The notes below the pieces were generated by a model. That model saw only the letters and a list, made by a program, of their open reading frames with translations. It was not told the DNA's origin and did no database searches. 64,000 nt of DNA from Ceratobasidium sp. AG-K (lineage: Eukaryota; Basidiomycota; Agaricomycetes; Cantharellales; Ceratobasidiaceae), in NCBI GenBank assembly GCA_037039685.1, contig JAWNGF010000014.1, positions 806,001 to 870,000 on the forward strand, written 5' to 3'. The translations under genes were made by a program, and so were the position numbers. Position 1 is the first letter of the stretch, and every line of letters starts with the position of its first letter. This document shows positions 21,620 through 34,426 of this stretch, piece by piece.

Positions 21620-24136
21620 TTAGTTCTCGTCTGCCAACTCGTCGTGCTCCGTCTTGATGTCGTCCGAAGCGCAGGACTTGCTGGGGGTCGAGGCCTTGGG
21701 AAGCGAGATCTTCTCGGGCGTCGAAGGCGTGTCGGAAGGAGGCGATGCATACGGCGACGTCGGCGTCCTGGAGGTGTGAAACTGGTTGATGGCCGACTTG
21801 AACATTGTGTCTGCCAAGCGATCCCAGCGAAATCGAGTCGAGGTATTAGCAATGTCATGGTTACGGCTCGCGTAACTCACCGACGACAGGCATCCGAGCA
21901 CCAACGGTATCCAAAAGCCCTTTGAGCTTTCCCAAGTCGAGGCCGATGCGCACAGCGTTGTCTGATTCGGGGAGGTATGGCACATAGTACCGCTCATGGA
22001 GCAAGACCATGTACGACGCGATCCAGGAATAGGCCATCAAGAGATCGGCGCGCGCGACGACTTCCGCCTCGTCGATGGAATCCAGCAACCGGACGATTGC
22101 AACGGCGGATTGAACCCAAACGACTTGGGAAACGTGGTCCCGCGCGGCTGACGCTTCGTGGAGCCTGACGCGGGCGCAGAGCATGAGCGTGTGAGGGTGG
22201 AGCGACGCCGAGCGGGACGCGGGGAGCTGCTCGAGGACATTCGAAATAGCCGTATCGGTTTCTTTGATCAGAGTTTGCCCAGGCTCGCGTTGGGCGCTCA
22301 GCCTGACCGCACGCTCGAGGAGAACAATTGATTTAGCGTGCAACGAGAGCGACGACTTGGATCCTCGGAAAAGCGACGAGATCGAAGCGCATGTGGCCTA
22401 CAACCATTCGACACGATTCAGACTCGATAGGAAAGCACGCACCTCACAATCGGGCCATACAGTTTCGACGCGAACTTCAGTCGGACAGTCTTCCCATGGT
22501 AGAGATGTAGGAGAGCCCATGAGGATTGCGGCTGTGTAATCTGTGCACAAAGATGAACAAATCGCCCAAAAAAGCAAAGGTGAACAAATCATGGGAAAAG
22601 AGTGGAGCAAAACTCGAGGCGACATGCGGATTTCAGGTCGGTGAATGATCCCCGAGGCCGACTTGCTGACTCCCGACCCCAACCCCGAAGTAAGTTTGAT
22701 GCTGAACACTCACCGAGACATACCAACTGCCAAAACACCCCGACACGATGCCGAACTGGGCGCTCGCGCGAGTCAGGTAGGCGCCCACCGGAGCTAGACG
22801 GGCGCGAATCATGGTTCAGTGCGCGCTCATCTCCAGGATTGGATGCACGTTCGTCCCCAATATTGCTATGCGAGGGTTTGTCCATCGAAAGTTGGGCCGG
22901 ACTTGGCTCTCCCGACGGGCGCTCGTCGAGTGAGCGTATAGTATGCATCCCTGACATAATGGCTAAAGAATTATTAGATCGAAGCAGAGACCGGATATTG
23001 CATCGCCACTGCCGGTATCAGACCCAAAAGAGAACTGATGGGCGGTGCGATGGCAAGGGTTGGTGGAGGGGGTGGCGAGAGATATTTCGAGTCGAGAATG
23101 AGAGGTGGCGAGAGATGTTTCGGGCGGATGAATAATTTGGATGCGCATACTTCGAGTGCGGCAAGACGAGAATAACTTACCGAGCTTGGCGGCCCCGAAC
23201 AACGCCTGCTGACACTCTACCAACCGACCTTGAATCAGCATCCACACGGCAAGCAAACTCGAGGCGTGGATTGCATCGAGAACGAGACCCGAACCGATAG
23301 CGGCATTAGGACGCAGTGCGAGAGGGTGAACAATGCGCGGGCTGCGGGGACTTCCAAGACGAGGTGACGTGCCCGAACGTTTCGGAGAAGCGGCCGAGGG
23401 GCGAGTCGGGGATGAGCCCGAGTGGGGAGACGTGGGCTGGTCTGCGCCCCGAATAGCGTCTTCGATGCAATGACGAGTGCATTCCAGCAGGTCGGCTTGC
23501 AGGTGTCTATGCGTGGGCGAAAAGAATGAAGCGAGGAGAAATGCGGCCGTCTTGGCTGCGTAGGGCTCTGCAGCTGGATGGGCTGCGCATTGTTAGTTGA
23601 GTGCGATGCGGGTCTGGGAGGCTTACGGTTAGGCGCTACACCGGCGTACTCATTTGCGACGTGCTGGATGGCCGTGAACTGGTTCAACCTGCTCGAATTA
23701 GTCCAGTCCTAGGAGACATTCATGAACTTACAACTTGGTTTGGTCCTCAGTCGTCAACGAAACACGCCACTGCCCAGGTGGGCTTGGGGCGGGGCGAGGA
23801 ACAACAGGCAACCCATCGTCTGGCGAACGGCGCTTCAATCCCTTGTCCGCATCCAATCCACCAGGACCCAACCCATGCGTCTTTTCAAGTGCGCGGACCT
23901 TCTCACGCAACATGAGGAGTTCATCCCGCAACAGCGCCACTTTACTTTTTTCGACAGGATCATACACGCACGCCGTATTCGAGCGGGCACACCGATCGCA
24001 CGAGGGTTTCGTTCCGCTGCATTTCTACACTTCATGAGTATATAGATGTCATGTGTATACTAGGAGGACATACCAGCTTGCGCCGGCGACACTCGTGACA
24101 ACCGCTACCCCGATGCAACGGCCTACTCTGGTCCAT
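21620..24136 (-). CDS. Zn(II)2Cys6 fungal-specific transcription factor
   Basis: Eight exons can be joined in frame: 24136-24074, 24024-23732, 23688-23627, 23567-23181, 22962-22714, 22540-22443, 22397-21881, 21810-21620, giving 619 aa. The N-terminus has a complete binuclear zinc cluster CX2CX6CX6CX2CX6C at residues 13-40 (CHECRRRKLKC, split by intron 1 after Leu21, then SGTKPSCDRCARSNTAC). A Leu-rich coiled coil for dimerisation follows (VALLRDELLMLREKVRALEK). The middle is Ser/Pro-rich. Then comes the fungal transcription-factor regulatory region (SSLLAVWMLIQGRLVECQ; AAILMGSPTSLPWEDC). The C-terminus is acidic/Ser-Pro-rich (DDIKTEHDELADEN). All borders are GT-AG and phases agree. It is a nuclear DNA-binding regulator; the target pathway is unknown. 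No metabolic cluster is evident next to it. Confidence 0.85.
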
Positions 24137-24833
24137 AAAGAAGGGGGGGTTGTTCTTGCCGATCAAACGGGGGGGTTATATAGTGTGAATTGGTCATGGC
24201 TTCGGCGTGGGGCTAAAGCCCGAGCTGTGCGGATCGTTAAACTGATGTCAGGGGTCGCCATGCCGGGATCGGGCTGAGCTTATTTCGGGCTGGGTTCCGC
24301 CAGATTGTTCAAAGTAACCGGCGCTTCTGGTGTACTTCGGGTTAGGATTATAGATGGATTGTTAGGGCTTGCTTCATCAACTGACTCGGGGATACTAAAT
24401 AGAGTTGATCAGTGCGGCTATTTCGGTCAATGATAGCGGTTTCCGCTAGTGGCGTGAGCTCACTGCGCGTATGCCACGCGGCGACCGAGCACTATGTGGG
24501 CTCGGTGTGGACGAGCTCACCGAGGTGGTGGCGTCGGCCGACGGAGAATGACTGTCCTTGTTCGCGTCAGGTCGCTGATGACCAGTGGGCAAATGGTCAT
24601 TTCAGCCTTTTGGAATGAAACAATGCATCGAAGCAAACCATTCGCGTTAAGCACTCTTATTGACCCCACGGGATACTGGGCGGTTACCGGTCGGCTACTC
24701 CGCCGCCAACATCCATCCTCCGACGCTTTATTTCCATCCACGCATGCGTATGCGGAGATCCGCAGGCGGCTGTGCCTGTACGCTTAGGTAATCCGCACAG
24801 ACCACGCACGGTCACGTCCTTTTTCCACTCACG

Positions 24834-26420
24834 ATGAGCGCACAGTTTGCGCTCGATCCGGCACTCCCCAACAGCGTGAGTATTAATTTATAACAGCCGA
24901 GTTTGTGTGTGTGTGGCGGGTGCAGATGTTGTGCTCCCAGTGGCGAACGCACATGTGTTGGAACAAGTGGCGATGGACGTGTGTTGGAACAAGTGGCACT
25001 CATCATTTCCGCATTCAGCCAAACACCGAGAACAAACCGAATCAGTCGAGTTATTCCATTCTGCCTGCGTATCCTCCGGTGAGTCGAGTGGGTGCGATGT
25101 CGATTTCGATTAACGTTTTGTAGCTGCCCGGATGGGGACCGTTTCCTGGACTCATGTTTGCTCCACCTGGGGTTGCACCCCCTCCGATGCCAATGTATAT
25201 GGCTCCCCCGACGTGGGCTCATCCGAACCCTAATCAACCTCAGCCACAAGTTCAACAACCTGCTCAAGCTCAGGCTGCCCCTCAATCCCAATCCACTCAA
25301 ACACCTGCCCCCAAACCCCGCCCGAAACGAGCCGACCCACCCCCAATAAACCCCCAAGCCACCGCGTCTCCACACTACCAGAATCCCGGAGGACTAGGCG
25401 GGGTCTACACTCCTCCAACACAAAACGCCCCAGCGAGCACATCCACTCCGGGATCACACTATACACACAAACCCGCTCCACATCCCCTCTCTGATCTTGG
25501 TCGACCATTCGCGTGTGGGCTTGCGGGATGTTCAGCGGCTTTTGATCGCAAGAGCGATTGTGAGCGACATCGACGGACACATGTCAAGAGCGGCAACGAC
25601 AGTCGACCATTTAGGTGCAGTCGCGAGGGGTGTGAGGCAGCGTTTGATCGCAAGGACGCGTTGATGAGGCACGAAAGGAATGAGAGGACCCATTTGGTTA
25701 GGCAGACGCAGCCAGGGTGAGTTGCTTGTTTCGTTGCATTTCTCCCCCTACGTTTCTTCCCCTTGTTTCCTCCGTTTCCTTGACTTCGGTATCATTCTTC
25801 CCGTCGCCTTTGCTTTGGTTTCTCTCATTCGTTTCACCGCCCCTTGTCGTCATTATTTCATTTCATGCCGTCATAGTGTCTCACCCCCACTCAGGAACCG
25901 CATCAAAAAACCAACCGACACACCCCGCCGGATGAGCTCCCGCAAACGTAAAGCAGTCAACATGTTCCTCGACGCGAGCGAAGACGACGACGAAGGAGAT
26001 CACAAGCGATCTAGGGCGGATTGTATGAGCGAGGAGCGGTTGGGACAGTTGACCAGGGTCGGCAGCTTGGGAGAGGGTCCGAGTGGGCTGAGCGACGGTG
26101 GAGAGGAATTGGCGACGAATATGGAAGACATGGTCGTCATTCCCGACGAGCAGCTCGTCATCGATCCGGCTCTCCACGCGCTCGAGTCGGCTTCGACGCA
26201 TGGACTTGGCTCGAGCTTGGGTCCTACTTCCTCTGGGCATAGCTTGGGGTCTACCTCGCATGGTCTCGACCCAGGCTCGCACGGGCTTGACTCGACCTCG
26301 CATGAAGCGTTCGAACTTGGGGTCCAGCCTGGAGAAGTCGAGACTATGCAAGCTGTGGAGGCCATTCAGGCCGCGTTGCAGCAGATCGAGGCGGATGTGG
26401 ATGCTGAGAGGGGTGCCTAG
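24834..26420 (+). CDS. C2H2 zinc-finger protein, copy 1 (intact)
   Basis: Four exons join in phase: 24834-24875, 24926-25078, 25124-25716, 25895-26420; 437 aa. The start ATG reads MSAQFALDPALPNS. Exon 3 is Pro/Gln-rich, then has two C2H2 fingers: CGLAGC...H-RRT-H (classical) and CSREGC...H-ERNERT-H (unusual six-residue His spacing). Exon 4 has a basic RKRK and KRSR segment (possible nuclear signal), an acidic patch (DASEDDDEGDHKRSR), repeats of SHGLD and GHSLG, and a Gln/Ala helix at the C-terminus. It is probably a nuclear DNA-binding protein. Exon 2 contains an 18-bp direct repeat (TGTGTTGGAACAAGTGGC, 26-bp spacing) that shifts frame between repeats. Two broken copies lie at 34.4-36.0 and 44.6-50.9 kb, always on the same strand and upstream of a DUF6535 locus. 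Confidence 0.8.
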
Positions 26421-29373
26421 GCGATGGTAGTGGTGGGGAGGGTCGCGTTGACGCTGGAAAGGAGGTCCTTCTGTCTCGAGAGGAAGTTATGGTGGTCTAG
26501 GTCGAGAGGTTATGGCCTTGGGGGAGGGAATACGAAGCCGGAGGCGATAGGGAAGCTGCGTCGGGAGCGAGAGAACAGGGCGCTGGAGGGTTGATGAAAT
26601 ATCGAATGGCGAGTTGGAGGTGTACGATACATGATATTTCTTGGTACCAAGTTGTGTTTCTAAGCGTTGCGTTGCGTTTTGTTATTGTTTCTTTTAATCC
26701 CATCTACATTTGCGATTTGGTTATGAGCTCGGCGCTTAAGCTTGTGAGGTTCAGGTGGGGAGCACAGCCACTTGTCCCCATCTCCACTAGGCACAATTGC
26801 GCGCCAACACAGGTCTGAAACCCACGCAAAAATAGCAAATCGTCATATATCTTTCCATAAACGACTTGCTGGTCTCTAAACAACTTGGGGAAAGTAACCC
26901 TGGCGTCTGTGACGTCCGGCTACGAGGGGTAGATGAGTTCGCGAGGTATAACTTTATCTTTCTCCTACTTTCAGATTCCATGTCACCTTGGAAGTTCTCT
27001 CTAGATCTCGGAACGACCTCTCGAAGTCTACACTAATACTCACTTAAGATTTACTACATTCGATGTACAAATCAATTTACTGTCCCAGAGATTCTTGTTG
27101 TATTACCGTACAGCCTCCGGACGTGGAACAAGTTTTGAGTAATTCGGACAACGTGAGAGTTAGCCGCTCTTTTGCCATGAATTTATGGTTACTAGAGCAC
27201 CGCATATGCTTATATATCACAGCGGGCAACTGAGTGAATCTGCTTTGGTTAGCAGGGTCTATCGCTGGAAGGGGTTTGGGTGGGTTGGGTGCAAAAGCCC
27301 CTAGGAGTGAAAAAAGTGATCGTCGAATGACCCTTCTCCCTTTCATCGCTGTAGATCGCCACAGATTAAGCTAAATGTTGCTATTGAAGATTTTTACCAT
27401 TGAAAACGTTGGTTAGACATGATGGTGTACCGAAATAAACTCCAGAAGTCTGTCAACTGGCCGTTATGAACGCACAACCTCCGGCATACAAGGAATCGAG
27501 TAGATGCTATTCAAACGATGTTATATACGGCTCAGAATGAGCTGATACCTGACATAATTCAGTGTTCTCCTGGATTTACAGTTGTTGAGCCTCAGGGCGC
27601 TTATTTCTGCACTATGATGCGGGATCTCTGGGCTGGGGGAGTTTGGTCGGTCGAAATCCGGTCAGATCCTGTATGCAACTGCCCTTGTCAGCTTCGAGGA
27701 GTTGTCCTAGAGAACTTCTGCATTTTCTTGATTAATCGGCACTAAGAATATCATCTACCTACGACGTGCTCTTACAGATGCACTAGCAATTGTCAAGAGG
27801 GGGGGAGCTTGGGTACATTTGGCGGGATTCGAGTTCGGAAAGTTGGGAAATGCGGCCCAGGCGCAGGCTAGAGCTCGAGAAAGGTGCGAATCACTGGGGT
27901 GGGTAGTCAGTATATACACAGGCTACAGCGATTGAGAAGATGCTCAAGAAAGACAAGCCACGCGCTGCAATTGGCACGACCAAACGGCGCATAGGCGGGC
28001 GAGCACGACCCTGCGACCGTGTTCAGGTAGTGGGAGCATAAAGAAGAATTTTGGGTACGAATAAGTGAATCCAATGGCCATTAGGTCTTTTACAGTAATC
28101 TAAAGCACGGTGTTTGACCAAAACTAGAAATCCCCCCTTTGAATCCAACTTGAATACTTCTAAATTGCTCCGGAAAACTGTATATACATTGGAATCTTGC
28201 TTATGTAAATCTATGAGTATGCTGGGACCCAAAAGATAAGAAGAAACAGGGTCCAATCACGCCTGTTTCGCTTCTCGGTGCCATTTCGCTTCCGAGGGTC
28301 CTACGGTAATGACCGGTGTGTAGAAATATCATGAACATCCCTGAATGTGCTGGAATATACGAATAGCTGGTAATCGAGTCAAGTGTGAATATGACTCGGT
28401 GCGATTTTAAGTTATATAAACGGCCGCTTCGACCGCCTGCGTTCCAGTACTTCATTCTCACTTTCACCCTGTCTCTACTCGTATTTTCTCTATCTCTTCT
28501 GTGTTTACTATATCCACATCATATTCTATATTCAATTTCTACACGATGCAATACTATACATTTTGATCTACAAAGCACAGGAGAGAGGTCTGGAAACAAC
28601 CAACTTAAGGGGAAGCAGGAAGCATGGCCACGAAGGGGCAGGAGAGGGGAATGCATAAGGGGTATTACGGAGGACAAGCACAAGAGAATAGCTTGTGGCC
28701 GAGATGAACATGGCGCTTACGAAGCCACAAGCTTCGTGGGACGTCGTCCCTTAAACAGGCACAGACCTGGACCGAACATCGTATGCTGGCGTCTATTTAA
28801 AACATGCCCCACACAATCTCCCCCCGATTGGAGCCAGAGCAACCGAACAAAACCCCTATCCTTCATATCTCACACCTGCCGAAGAGGATCCGGAGAGTGC
28901 GAGACATTTCGGCAACCGGAAATCTACCCCAACGATATCATTCCGAGGATTTAAAGGAGGTCGGGCCCAGTTGCGCGGGTATATGCAGGTGGATTCTACA
29001 ATCAGCCGGCCAGTTGAAACTGGAGCTACAACGGTAGAATGCTAATTTTGATAGTAGAGGTGATGGTGGATGGCCTTGCGAGTGTTGTCTTGGCTACAAG
29101 TGAGCTGATAGTAACATCGAGCACCCAAAGGTTCCTGCAAAGTCAAGGAGGACAACCGATGTTGATTTTTCAATGCCGTACACCCTGCCAATCTCCCAAA
29201 CCAAACAACGTGGATGGGTACATGCACAGATAAGGGTAGATGCCTCTATCGCTTACTGTCTGATCCGTCTCGTGTTGACTTGACATTTCATCCGGCGGCG
29301 CTCTTTCTTAGTACTATGAAAGGCCTCGATCCTCAGTCCATCGTAGACTCGGCTTCATCGAGACCGCTCACTG
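26421..29373. other. Spacer between zinc-finger copy 1 and DUF6535 gene B
   Basis: The first 550 bp (to about 26950) are homologous to the regions after zinc-finger copies 2 (36034-36660) and 3 (50870-51550), for example ATATCTTTCCATAAACGA versus ATATCTTTCCATAAATGA, so they belong to the duplicated block. About 27000-29150 is unique and I see no gene in it. An inverted repeat AGCTTGTGGC/GCCACAAGCT lies near 28690-28735. About 29210-29370 again matches the promoter of gene C (CTTGACATTTCATCCGG). Confidence 0.5.
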
Positions 29374-32300
29374 ATGGAGAACCCCAAGGACTCCAGCCCT
29401 TTATCCTCAAGCGCCGAATCAAACGAGTATCGCCTTCCGCGACTAAGTTTTGCTGTGGCAAGACCAGCTACATCAGAGGCAATTGTAAGCTCACAGGGTC
29501 TAGTCATGTATGATACCAGTAACGAGCTAACCTTCTCATACATTCCCTGACGCTTTTGCCGCGTTGCGTCTCTCGTAGTTGCAGCATGAGCCCGAGAGAC
29601 TGCGAGAGGGGGGAGCGTCCACAGTTCGGGATGGCTACAACGAGCTGCAAGAGCCTGGCTACAAAATAGTACCGGATTACATTGTGTGGAAAAGATTTGT
29701 AGAGGAATCAAAAGAACACGACAGGGACCTTGTTGATCGTCGTAACAAGAACCTTGACACAATGCTATTATTTGTACGTGCCGGAAGAGAGTCATGATGA
29801 TGAGCTATTCGGAGTTGACAAGGCGTTGTAGGCAGGCTTGTTCTCAGCAATACTTACTGCTTTCTTGGTCGATTCAACGAATATGATGGAACCCAATTTA
29901 TCCGAAACGTCTGCGACGCTCCTGCTTAGCGTGGCGCAGTCCCAGTGGCGCATCGAGACGGGCAGCCAGGTCAACTTGCTACCTCCTCCTGAAATTCACG
30001 ATTTCAGACCTACTGCTGAGGTCCGCTTGATCAATGGCCTTTGGTTTATGGCCTTGGCACTCTCACTCGGGGCGGCTATGGTAGCGATGCTGGCCAAAGA
30101 GTGGCTTGCGGAATTTATAGCATCCGCACCGACACACCCCCTTGAGAACGCTCGTGAGCGACAGCGCCGTCTAGAAACCCTTATCTCTTGGCACACCCTC
30201 CGAATCATTGACTTTCTTCCTACCCTCTTGCACTCTTCTTTAGTACTTTTTATACTAGGGCTCATCATTCGTTTATGGATATTGGACCGCGTCATCGCCG
30301 TGGTCATAGCTACTGCGAGTGCGGGCCTTTTTATCTGCTACATAATCATGGTGATTCTTGGTGCGACTTACAAAAAATCACCATACCAAACGCGAATATC
30401 AAGACATCTCGGGCACCTTTTCGTACTTCTGCTTAACCTGCTGACTTGTGGCTATCGAGGAAAAAACAAGCCTAAAACAGGTACAGGGGAAGAGAAATTA
30501 GAGCCGAGCGAAGTAACGACAGAAGATTTACGTGCAGTACTATGGCTTATCACCCGGGCGATGGACAGGACACTGTTAAGCGGCGCATTCCGGGTACTAG
30601 CTAGCTCGGTAGATCGCCTCCTTGAGCTACGGATCCGCGAGAACCAAACCAAGGAACTACTCGTAGGATTTACTGGAATATCTAATCGCCTAATGAGCCC
30701 TTGGAAACGAGTTTCAAGCTGGGCTCGATTCCGTCGATTTGTTGCTTGTCAGCTGAAAAAGTTAAGGAGGAACCGTCAAGAAGTACTCTACTCCGCCTTG
30801 TCTATGCCCAATGACCACCAAACTATCACAACTGTGGGTCTGGAAATTGCCAATCATATTTCGAAATTACCCACAGATTATCAGCACGAACTGGCTTACT
30901 GCAATGGAGCGAACGTCGCAGAATATGCCAGCATGATTGTTGAGATATATCGTTATGCTTGTGGATCTCAGCCGTGGTTTCAATCTCGGCTCAAAGATAG
31001 TCACCACGAGAGTCAGGTCCGGGATGAACGTGCCATGGTTTGTTTTCTAACTAAAATGTTTATTCCATTGCATCTGAACCTTGCACAGGTTAAACAACTC
31101 GAAGAACCGTTTCTTGAATCTTTGGATGCAATATGGAACGATAAATGTCCACCATTTAGTGCCACTGCATACGCAGGACTGACCGCCGCCGAGTTGAAAT
31201 TGACTGGATTGGTCGCTCAAAGAAATTACCCTGGAGAGGAGCCAAACATTGCCGAGGTAAAGCACATAGGGATTGAAGTGACAGGGCCACCGGGGTTGCA
31301 AATGGAGGGACACACAAACCTCGACCGGGCACTCTCAGACTCAGACACCACATCAAACTCTGAAAGATTCCCAGATCCCTTGGTTTCAGAGGCAAGGTCT
31401 ACAAGTTTGTCTGAGCTTCGCGCACGGTGCAGTCGTGCACTCTGCCGCGCCGCACTACTACTCAATTCTCATTCAAACGAGCTTGCGACTGCAACAATCG
31501 GAAATTCCGCACTCTTTAGCTTGCTGGAGGCTATATGTCTTGTTGTTAGGACTGATGCACTCGACTCATATGACTGCATGATCACTCATCACCCACAGTA
31601 CAAAAACGGGCTTTCTGCCACTAGTATTGAGCTCATAGTAGATGACAACGACTCTCACATCCTGCGGCCCAACGAAATTGGCTACAAGCACGGACTGCTC
31701 GCCGCACTGACCAATACCTTAGGAACCAAGTCAATAAGAGAAACATCCAAACTTGAAACCACTGCTATTATGGCAATGGGGTCAATCGCGTCAAAACTAA
31801 TCACGCGGTGGACAGATGTTTATGGTCCTCAGGCCGGGGTCCAGCGTGCACGTGCGCACTCCGCATTGGCATTGAACCCGACCAGCCATGATACTAGCAC
31901 TGAGCATCCTTCCAATTGGGTGGAATTTATCCCTTACGAATTGAGTGACCGCGGACCACAAGAGCGCGCGGAGGTTACAATTTTTTATCTATTCCAGATT
32001 ACCCATTTTGCAATTTCATTCCTTGGCTCTGAGGGGATTTGCCAGCTTCCTGAAATAGCGCTGGGAGCACTTTGCAACAGAATGGGCCATGGATCCTCTA
32101 TATTGACCCAGACGGATGCAAACAAGAATATGGCCGAGCAGCTTCATTGGTTACAAACGTGGATTCAGTCGATGGGCCGCACCAGGTCTCAGTGTGGCGA
32201 TACCAACCACTGGAGCAGGGGAGTCAGGGCGCACCTTCTCCGTTTACTTGCAATACAGAACGAGGAGGAAACTATTTTCTTCAAAGTTTTGCAATACGCA

Positions 32301-33118
32301 GAAAGTGGTGCCGATGGGTACTGTCTGACCCAAGAAATATTCCTAATCGTGCTCGATAATATGGTTGACGTTCTAGATTATCTGGATGACATACCGTGTG
32401 ATCTGGGGGATGTAGAGCGTCTTTTTAACACTGTCTTGTCCAGTTGCATGACTCGTAACATCAAGGGTTGTTTAGATTGTTTCACGGATCTAGTGGATGG
32501 CTTCGACTGCCTTCAAAGGGCCGGCCCAAATTCTGCCCACGCCAACAACGCTTCGAAAACCATTGCCGACTTGATACTATTTTTAGGCGAGCAGACCGAG
32601 AACTGGATTATGCCTGGGGTCGTTACTGGGTTTCTGTATGCAGTTGATTTTCTCTGTGCGCATCCTCCACCTCGGTGGGAGCAGAGGTCGAACAGTTGTT
32701 TGGAGTCGATTGCTATAAGCATAAACCGCTTACTCGCGAACCCGTCACACCTATCTGAAGATATTCTCTCTGCGATAAACCGCATAATAGAGAAACTAAG
32801 CAAGCTGGAAGGGTTTGCAGACCCAAACAACAAGCCATGCATGGTATCCTTCGGAGAAATTAAAGCTATAGTAACAAATGAGATAAACTGTCGCCGAGAG
32901 GTCGAACAGGTTGCAAGTGGGTATGGTCAGGTGGCTACTAAATTGTCTCGTGATCAAGCCTCGGAGGTGAGTCTTAATCCATTATGGGGGCATCCCATCA
33001 GCTAAGTACCACGTAGGTTAAGGCAGAGGAGGAGGGCCGAAATAGCAAAGAATATGAGAATACGCAGGTCCAACTACCAGAAATAGGGGGGGAAGGGAAT
33101 CTTCAGTCATACGCGTAA
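29374..33118 (+). CDS. DUF6535 multipass membrane protein gene B
   Basis: Exon model: 29374-29484 (ATG, MENPKDSSPLSSS), 29579-29773, 29832-32966, 33017-33118; all phases agree, about 1180 aa. Exon 2 ends with RRNKNLDTMLLF, as in paralogues. Exon 3 begins AGLFSAILTAFLVDST and carries the DUF6535 membrane region (SAILTAFL; GLWFMALALSLGAAMVAMLAKEWL; DFLPTLLHSSLVLFILGLII; VIAVVIATASAGLFICYIIM). Then follow a Lys/Arg-rich loop and a long helical C-terminal region (AYAGLTAAELKLT, SRALCRAALL, HPPPRWEQRSNS). At 31038 a 51-nt segment (GTTTGTTT...CACAG) aligns with a real intron in genes A, C and D but is in frame without stops, so it may be spliced or retained. The last short exon is supported by the analogous exon in gene C. 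The protein family has no known function. No lesions were found. Confidence 0.8.
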
Positions 33119-34426
33119 GGAGTCAGTTACACCCATGGGATTGCTTACGTAGGTGTGACGTTCAAATACAGGGGGCTGAATGAGAGTTCAGTCAAATTTT
33201 AAGAGGGATTCGTGTAAGGACTGATATATCATGTATGAAATCTGCTTTGAGTTTTGTAGCTGAACGAGAGTTATTATTCACTCATATGCGGAGAATTGAT
33301 GGAAGTATCATCGACGTCCTTTGATGTGCGAGAAGCTCAGCGCCAATCAATCCCGTGGTTCAATCATAGGATACTTGTGCTTGAGCCTTCTGACAACCAC
33401 AACTCAAGCATTTTCACTTACGATATAGTTTTCAAACTCACATGTGATGCCACCAACCGATACGCTCCTTCAACTGCATGCGCTTCGACTGAAAGTTAAT
33501 ATGCTACGAACTAGAGGTGCCAGTCTGCACCGCAATGTGAGCACCTCTCATATCCAATTTCGACGAGTGGCTGAGTGCCACAACTGTAGGGCCTTACTCA
33601 CGCTCAGTCAATCGATCCTGAATTTGGCGGGCAAAGTGGTATCAAGGAGGTTATTGTGCCTGAAAATCAGCATCTATCGCGTAAAGTGGACTTGCTCAAC
33701 GCTTGCCTCCAGTCCTTGTTGCCGAAATTTGGTTGATGCACCCTAAGCTGCTGCCACCGAGCGAACTCGTTTGTCCATCCATGTCCACCCAAGTTGCTAC
33801 TACACCGACTCCCGTCTAGGTTCAATATACTTTTGAATTGGATCGTGCATTCCTGGACGACCAAAGCCCGAACGGACCTGTATCGTCTTCTCTGATCGCC
33901 TCCTCATTCTCTCTCCAAGCTGGGTAGACCACTCTCATTTAGGTTGGCGCACTCTTCGACCTTGGTTCGTCCCAGGAGCGATTGCGAGTGTTATCGGTGG
34001 ACGTGTGCCGAGAGGGGAAGATTGCGAGTCGGCATTTTGGGCGTAGCCTTGCAGGGTCGTGTTTGATGGGACGGACACGCCGGTGTGCCAAAAGAAGACA
34101 GCACCGTCTCATTTGCTTGGGTGGGCTCGGGTGGAAGAACCATTCTTTTTCGAGGTTGGCATATCTTGTTGCTTCTTTATTCAATTTCGGGCATCTCTTT
34201 CTCACCCCGTTCGATACGATATCTAACTCGATCGCTCCCGGAATCGAAGAAAGGGACGGGACACCTTGCCGAATGAGCGCTTACAGACGCAAAGTCATTC
34301 CGAGCGCGCGCTTCGGCGCGAGCAAAGACATGAGGAGTCATGAGCCGCCTGGCGGGAATGTCCCAGTGTAACGCGGCTTGGTCATTAGGTTGGGTTGATA
34401 TGGCTGGTGAAAGCGAGGCAGAAGAG
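33119..34426. other. Intergenic region
   Basis: About 1.3 kb with no supported gene. The stretch just before 34427 begins to show the similarity to the region upstream of zinc-finger copy 1 exon 3 (AACCGAATC...CTGCCTGCGTATCC). The rest looks unique. Confidence 0.4.

Noticed and set aside
23235..23687. Uninterrupted 150-codon frame in the Zn2Cys6 gene
   Set aside because: A GT-AG intron (23626-23568) switches to the frame with the conserved regulatory-domain sequence; the long frame is accidental.
28385..28954. Plus-strand ORF of 189 codons in the spacer before gene B
   Set aside because: No recognisable domain, low-complexity composition and no paralogue in the other blocks.
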